Part shown: positions 22,265 through 24,021 of the stretch, piece by piece | Layout of the letters: each line of letters begins with the position of its first letter | How positions within the stretch are numbered: position 1 is the first letter of the stretch | DNA from: JBNKFQ01 sp050289385 | Lineage (GTDB): Bacteria; Pseudomonadota; Gammaproteobacteria; Pseudomonadales; Porticoccaceae | Assembly (NCBI GenBank): GCA_050289385.1 | Contig: JBNKFQ010000030.1 | Coordinates: 1-24,021, forward strand | DNA: 24,021 nt | Direction: 5' to 3' | Translations under genes and position numbers: made by a program | Notes under the pieces: model-generated | The model's input: only the letters and a program-made list of their open reading frames with translations | The model's database searches: none | What the model was told of the DNA's origin: nothing

Positions 22265-22741
22265 TTAATCGCGGACTTGATGGTCACTTTCACCAAAGGC
22301 TAAAACCAGCAGTTCTGCCACCGCTTCAAGCCCGGCACGGTCGTCTTCGCTAAAACGGCCACACACCGGGCTATCAATATCCAGTACCGCGACTACCTGG
22401 CCGTTGCATACAACAGGGACTACGATTTCGGAATTTGAGGCAGCGTCACAAGCAATGTGCCCGGGAAACTGGTGCACATCCGCAAGGAGCTGAGTCGAAC
22501 GTTCAGCCACAGCCGTGCCGCAAACACCCTTACCCACGGCAATACGAGTACACGCGGGCTTGCCCTGAAACGGCCCCAACACCAACTGGTCGCCTTTCAA
22601 CAAATAGAAACCCGCCCAGTTAATCTCTGGTAAATGCATCCATAACAGGGCTGCGGTATTGGCGAGGTTCGCTATCCAGTCGGACTCCCCGTCCAACAGT
22701 CCCTGGAGTTGCAAATGCATGTCACGATAAAAACCTGTCAC
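22265..22741 (-). CDS. msrC: Free methionine-R-sulfoxide reductase (GAF domain)
   Basis: The enzyme reduces free methionine-R-sulfoxide with thioredoxin. The GAF fold shows INWAGFYLLKGDQLVLGPFQGKPAC, GKGVCGTAVA, DVHQFPGHIACDAASNSEIVVPV and VLDIDSPVCGRF. The three active cysteines are those in GKPAC, GVCGT and HIACD. The open frame extends to a TTG at 22774, but a GTG at 22741 has AAGGAA 9 nt upstream and yields 158 residues, aligned with the usual family N-terminus (TGFYRDMHLQL). It is cytoplasmic, an oxidative stress repair function. It lies between the lipoprotein and the regulator genes on the same strand. Confidence 0.93.
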   Translation of the reverse strand: MTGFYRDMHLQLQGLLDGESDWIANLANTAALLWMHLPEINWAGFYLLKGDQLVLGPFQGKPACTRIAVGKGVCGTAVAERSTQLLADVHQFPGHIACDAASNSEIVVPVVCNGQVVAVLDIDSPVCGRFSEDDRAGLEAVAELLVLAFGESDHQVRD

Positions 22742-22786
22742 TGTATTTGTTTCCTTGCAGTATCTGTCGGCCAATTGCGACGACCA

Positions 22787-23611
22787 CTACTGACCTGGAA
22801 TCTGCAACCCCTCATCAATCGCTACCGCTCGCAATGATTGCAGTGACCGAACCCAATACGCAAGACCCGGGTAAGAAGATGACAATTCCTGGCCGGCCCG
22901 TTCCGCAGCGGCACGATTGGCAAACAACCCGGTAGTCAATACGTACCACGTCTTGTTCCGGCTTTGTGTATGAGTGCGCACCAGCGGCTTGCCTTGTAAC
23001 TGAAATCGAGCAATAAATTGCTTTACCTCTCGCTGAGTATCCAGTGCTGCAAGCTGAAGGGTATATCCCTTTTTATGTTCCAAAACCGGCCGGTTTGCTG
23101 TTGCTTCCGCACGTGCGGTAACCACAACCTGGTCCGGGTCCCGAACAGGTTCCGGTTCAGGCGCAACCGGTTGCTTCTGGCCCGTTGGCAAGCGATACGG
23201 TTCAGGCTCGGGAACCGGACGTTGCGACTTTTTTGCCGCTTTATCGAGATTGTTTATCGGACTTCTGTAAGGCTCGGCCCGCTTTGGCGGTCCTGGCAAA
23301 CTGCCGTCGAGATTTGGCAGCTGTTGTCTCCAGTCTGATTGCTCTGCTTCAGCCAGCGCAGGCACTTTCTGTTCAGCGCTGCGAGGCTCTTGTGCGAGCG
23401 TCCCCGGCTCATCAAGTGTGGCGGGCATCGGTGGAATGTCAGCCTCATCAAGCTCTGTCATATCAACGGGCCGGCCATCCCTCAACAGACGCTGTGTGCA
23501 ATCCCACTCAGGTGTATTGGCGCCACCGTCACATTGCCAGCCCCAATACAGGTCGCCTTTGGTACTACAGGCCACCAGCATCAGCAACCCCACCAGTATC
23601 AGTAATCGCAT
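22787..23611 (-). CDS. SPOR-domain lipoprotein
   Basis: The 274-residue protein begins with a lipoprotein signal, MRLLILVGLLMLVAC, with lipobox LVAC and a Cys at 15. Next is a short WGWQCDGG..WDC segment with two cysteines. A long low-complexity part rich in Pro, Glu and Gln follows (about 50-165, with repeated PEPEPYRLPTG and PEPEPVRDPD). The C-terminal SPOR domain is at about 184-260: GYTLQLAALDTQREVKQFIARF, WYVLTTGLFANRAAAERAG. SPOR domains bind denuded glycan strands at the division septum, so an envelope or division role is likely. It is encoded just upstream of msrC. Confidence 0.9.
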   Translation of the reverse strand: MRLLILVGLLMLVACSTKGDLYWGWQCDGGANTPEWDCTQRLLRDGRPVDMTELDEADIPPMPATLDEPGTLAQEPRSAEQKVPALAEAEQSDWRQQLPNLDGSLPGPPKRAEPYRSPINNLDKAAKKSQRPVPEPEPYRLPTGQKQPVAPEPEPVRDPDQVVVTARAEATANRPVLEHKKGYTLQLAALDTQREVKQFIARFQLQGKPLVRTHTQSRNKTWYVLTTGLFANRAAAERAGQELSSSYPGLAYWVRSLQSLRAVAIDEGLQIPGQ

Positions 23612-23626
23612 GGTATTGATCCGACC

Positions 23627-23896
23627 CTAAATACCCATTTTTGCCAATAAATCCATAATTTGCCTGATTGATGCGGCCAATTTGGGGTGTCGATTTTCGA
23701 AGCTCGCTGCATGCTCTTCCAGCTGTTGCTTCACACTTTCCTTGTGCGACTCATCTACATGCTCTTTGGTGGATATCGTAATAATATCTTCCATCAATGA
23801 GCCAAGCATATCTTTCACGTGGGCATCAGACCTGTTAGCGTCTTCCAGCTGTCTGTGCAACTCATCAAGTTGTTCTCGCAGATCGGGGTCAGGCAT
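23627..23896 (-). CDS. DUF4404 family protein
   Basis: This 89-residue protein from the ATG at 23896 (AAGGAG 9-10 nt upstream) resembles DUF4404: LREQLDELHRQLEDA at the start and HPKLAASIRQIMDLLAKMGI at the end. It is predicted to be almost entirely helical with amphipathic coiled-coil character, highly acidic, and cytoplasmic. The function is unknown. The frame extends to 23950, but the added residues lie before a strong Shine-Dalgarno. It is 15 bp upstream of the SPOR lipoprotein, so both may be co-transcribed. The last 70 bp of the window show no feature. Confidence 0.82.
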   Translation of the reverse strand: MPDPDLREQLDELHRQLEDANRSDAHVKDMLGSLMEDIITISTKEHVDESHKESVKQQLEEHAASFENRHPKLAASIRQIMDLLAKMGI

Positions 23897-24021
23897 ATAT
23901 GGTTCTCCTTTTAAATAATCGGACTTTAAATATAAAGCAGGTTGCACCATTCAAGTCCGGCAGGCTACCACTCAGTATAACCGGCCTACCATGATTTGAT
24001 GAGTGTAAATACTCCGATTAC

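Noticed and set aside
22075..22296. 73-codon open frame on the minus strand with a hydrophobic middle
   Set aside because: Start would be TTG or GTG without a ribosome binding site, it overlaps the msrC end, and no family is recognised.

Overview
The window looks like a piece of a gammaproteobacterial chromosome, probably marine or environmental. This rests on EttA, an IntI-type integrase with a gammaproteobacterial LexA box (CTGT-N8-ACAG), a CpxR/CpxA-like pair, a free methionine-R-sulfoxide reductase and a DUF4404 protein. I cannot name the genus.

Left end (1-3760): the proximal end of a chromosomal-type integron. The integrase gene (2789-3760, +) sits behind a LexA box. Facing it, on the minus strand, are an attI region full of palindromes, a first cassette (T5orf172/GIY-YIG-like protein) with its attC, and a second cassette (secreted eight-cysteine protein) whose attC is interrupted. 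The interruption is the 5' end of a group II intron (GTGCG at 1413) whose reverse transcriptase runs off the window edge. Two predicted guide pairings (EBS1-IBS1 of 7 nt, EBS2-IBS2 of 6 nt) match the intron to this attC.

Middle (3914-19899): ettA stands alone on the plus strand. From 19234 down to 5695 nearly everything is on the minus strand and forms one functional block: moaC, moaD, moaE, moaA, a tungstate ABC transporter (tupB-tupC-tupA), moaB, moeA, a STAS/SEC14-like protein, and the soluble NAD-dependent formate dehydrogenase operon fdsG-fdsB-fdsA-fdhD-fdsD. The divergent mobA lies at the right end. The block takes up the oxyanion, builds pyranopterin cofactor, inserts metal, makes the bis-guanine form and supplies the formate dehydrogenase. 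A tungstate rather than molybdate importer suggests a tungsten-capable enzyme.

Right end (19883-24021): a sensor kinase and response regulator, then msrC, a SPOR-domain lipoprotein and a DUF4404 protein, all on the minus strand.

Four intergenic loci (5581-5660, 14991-15105, 16540-16861, 21181-21328) share one architecture that no gene explains: short arrays of a 7-bp repeat, an inverted array of the same heptamer, and a core carrying a GAGCG..GCGA-type motif. The heptamer differs between loci, but the layout and core motif recur. One locus is read through by the 5' end of tupA, one fills the gap between the response regulator and its kinase, and one separates moaA from tupB. This family and the intron in the attC are the most unusual content of the window.
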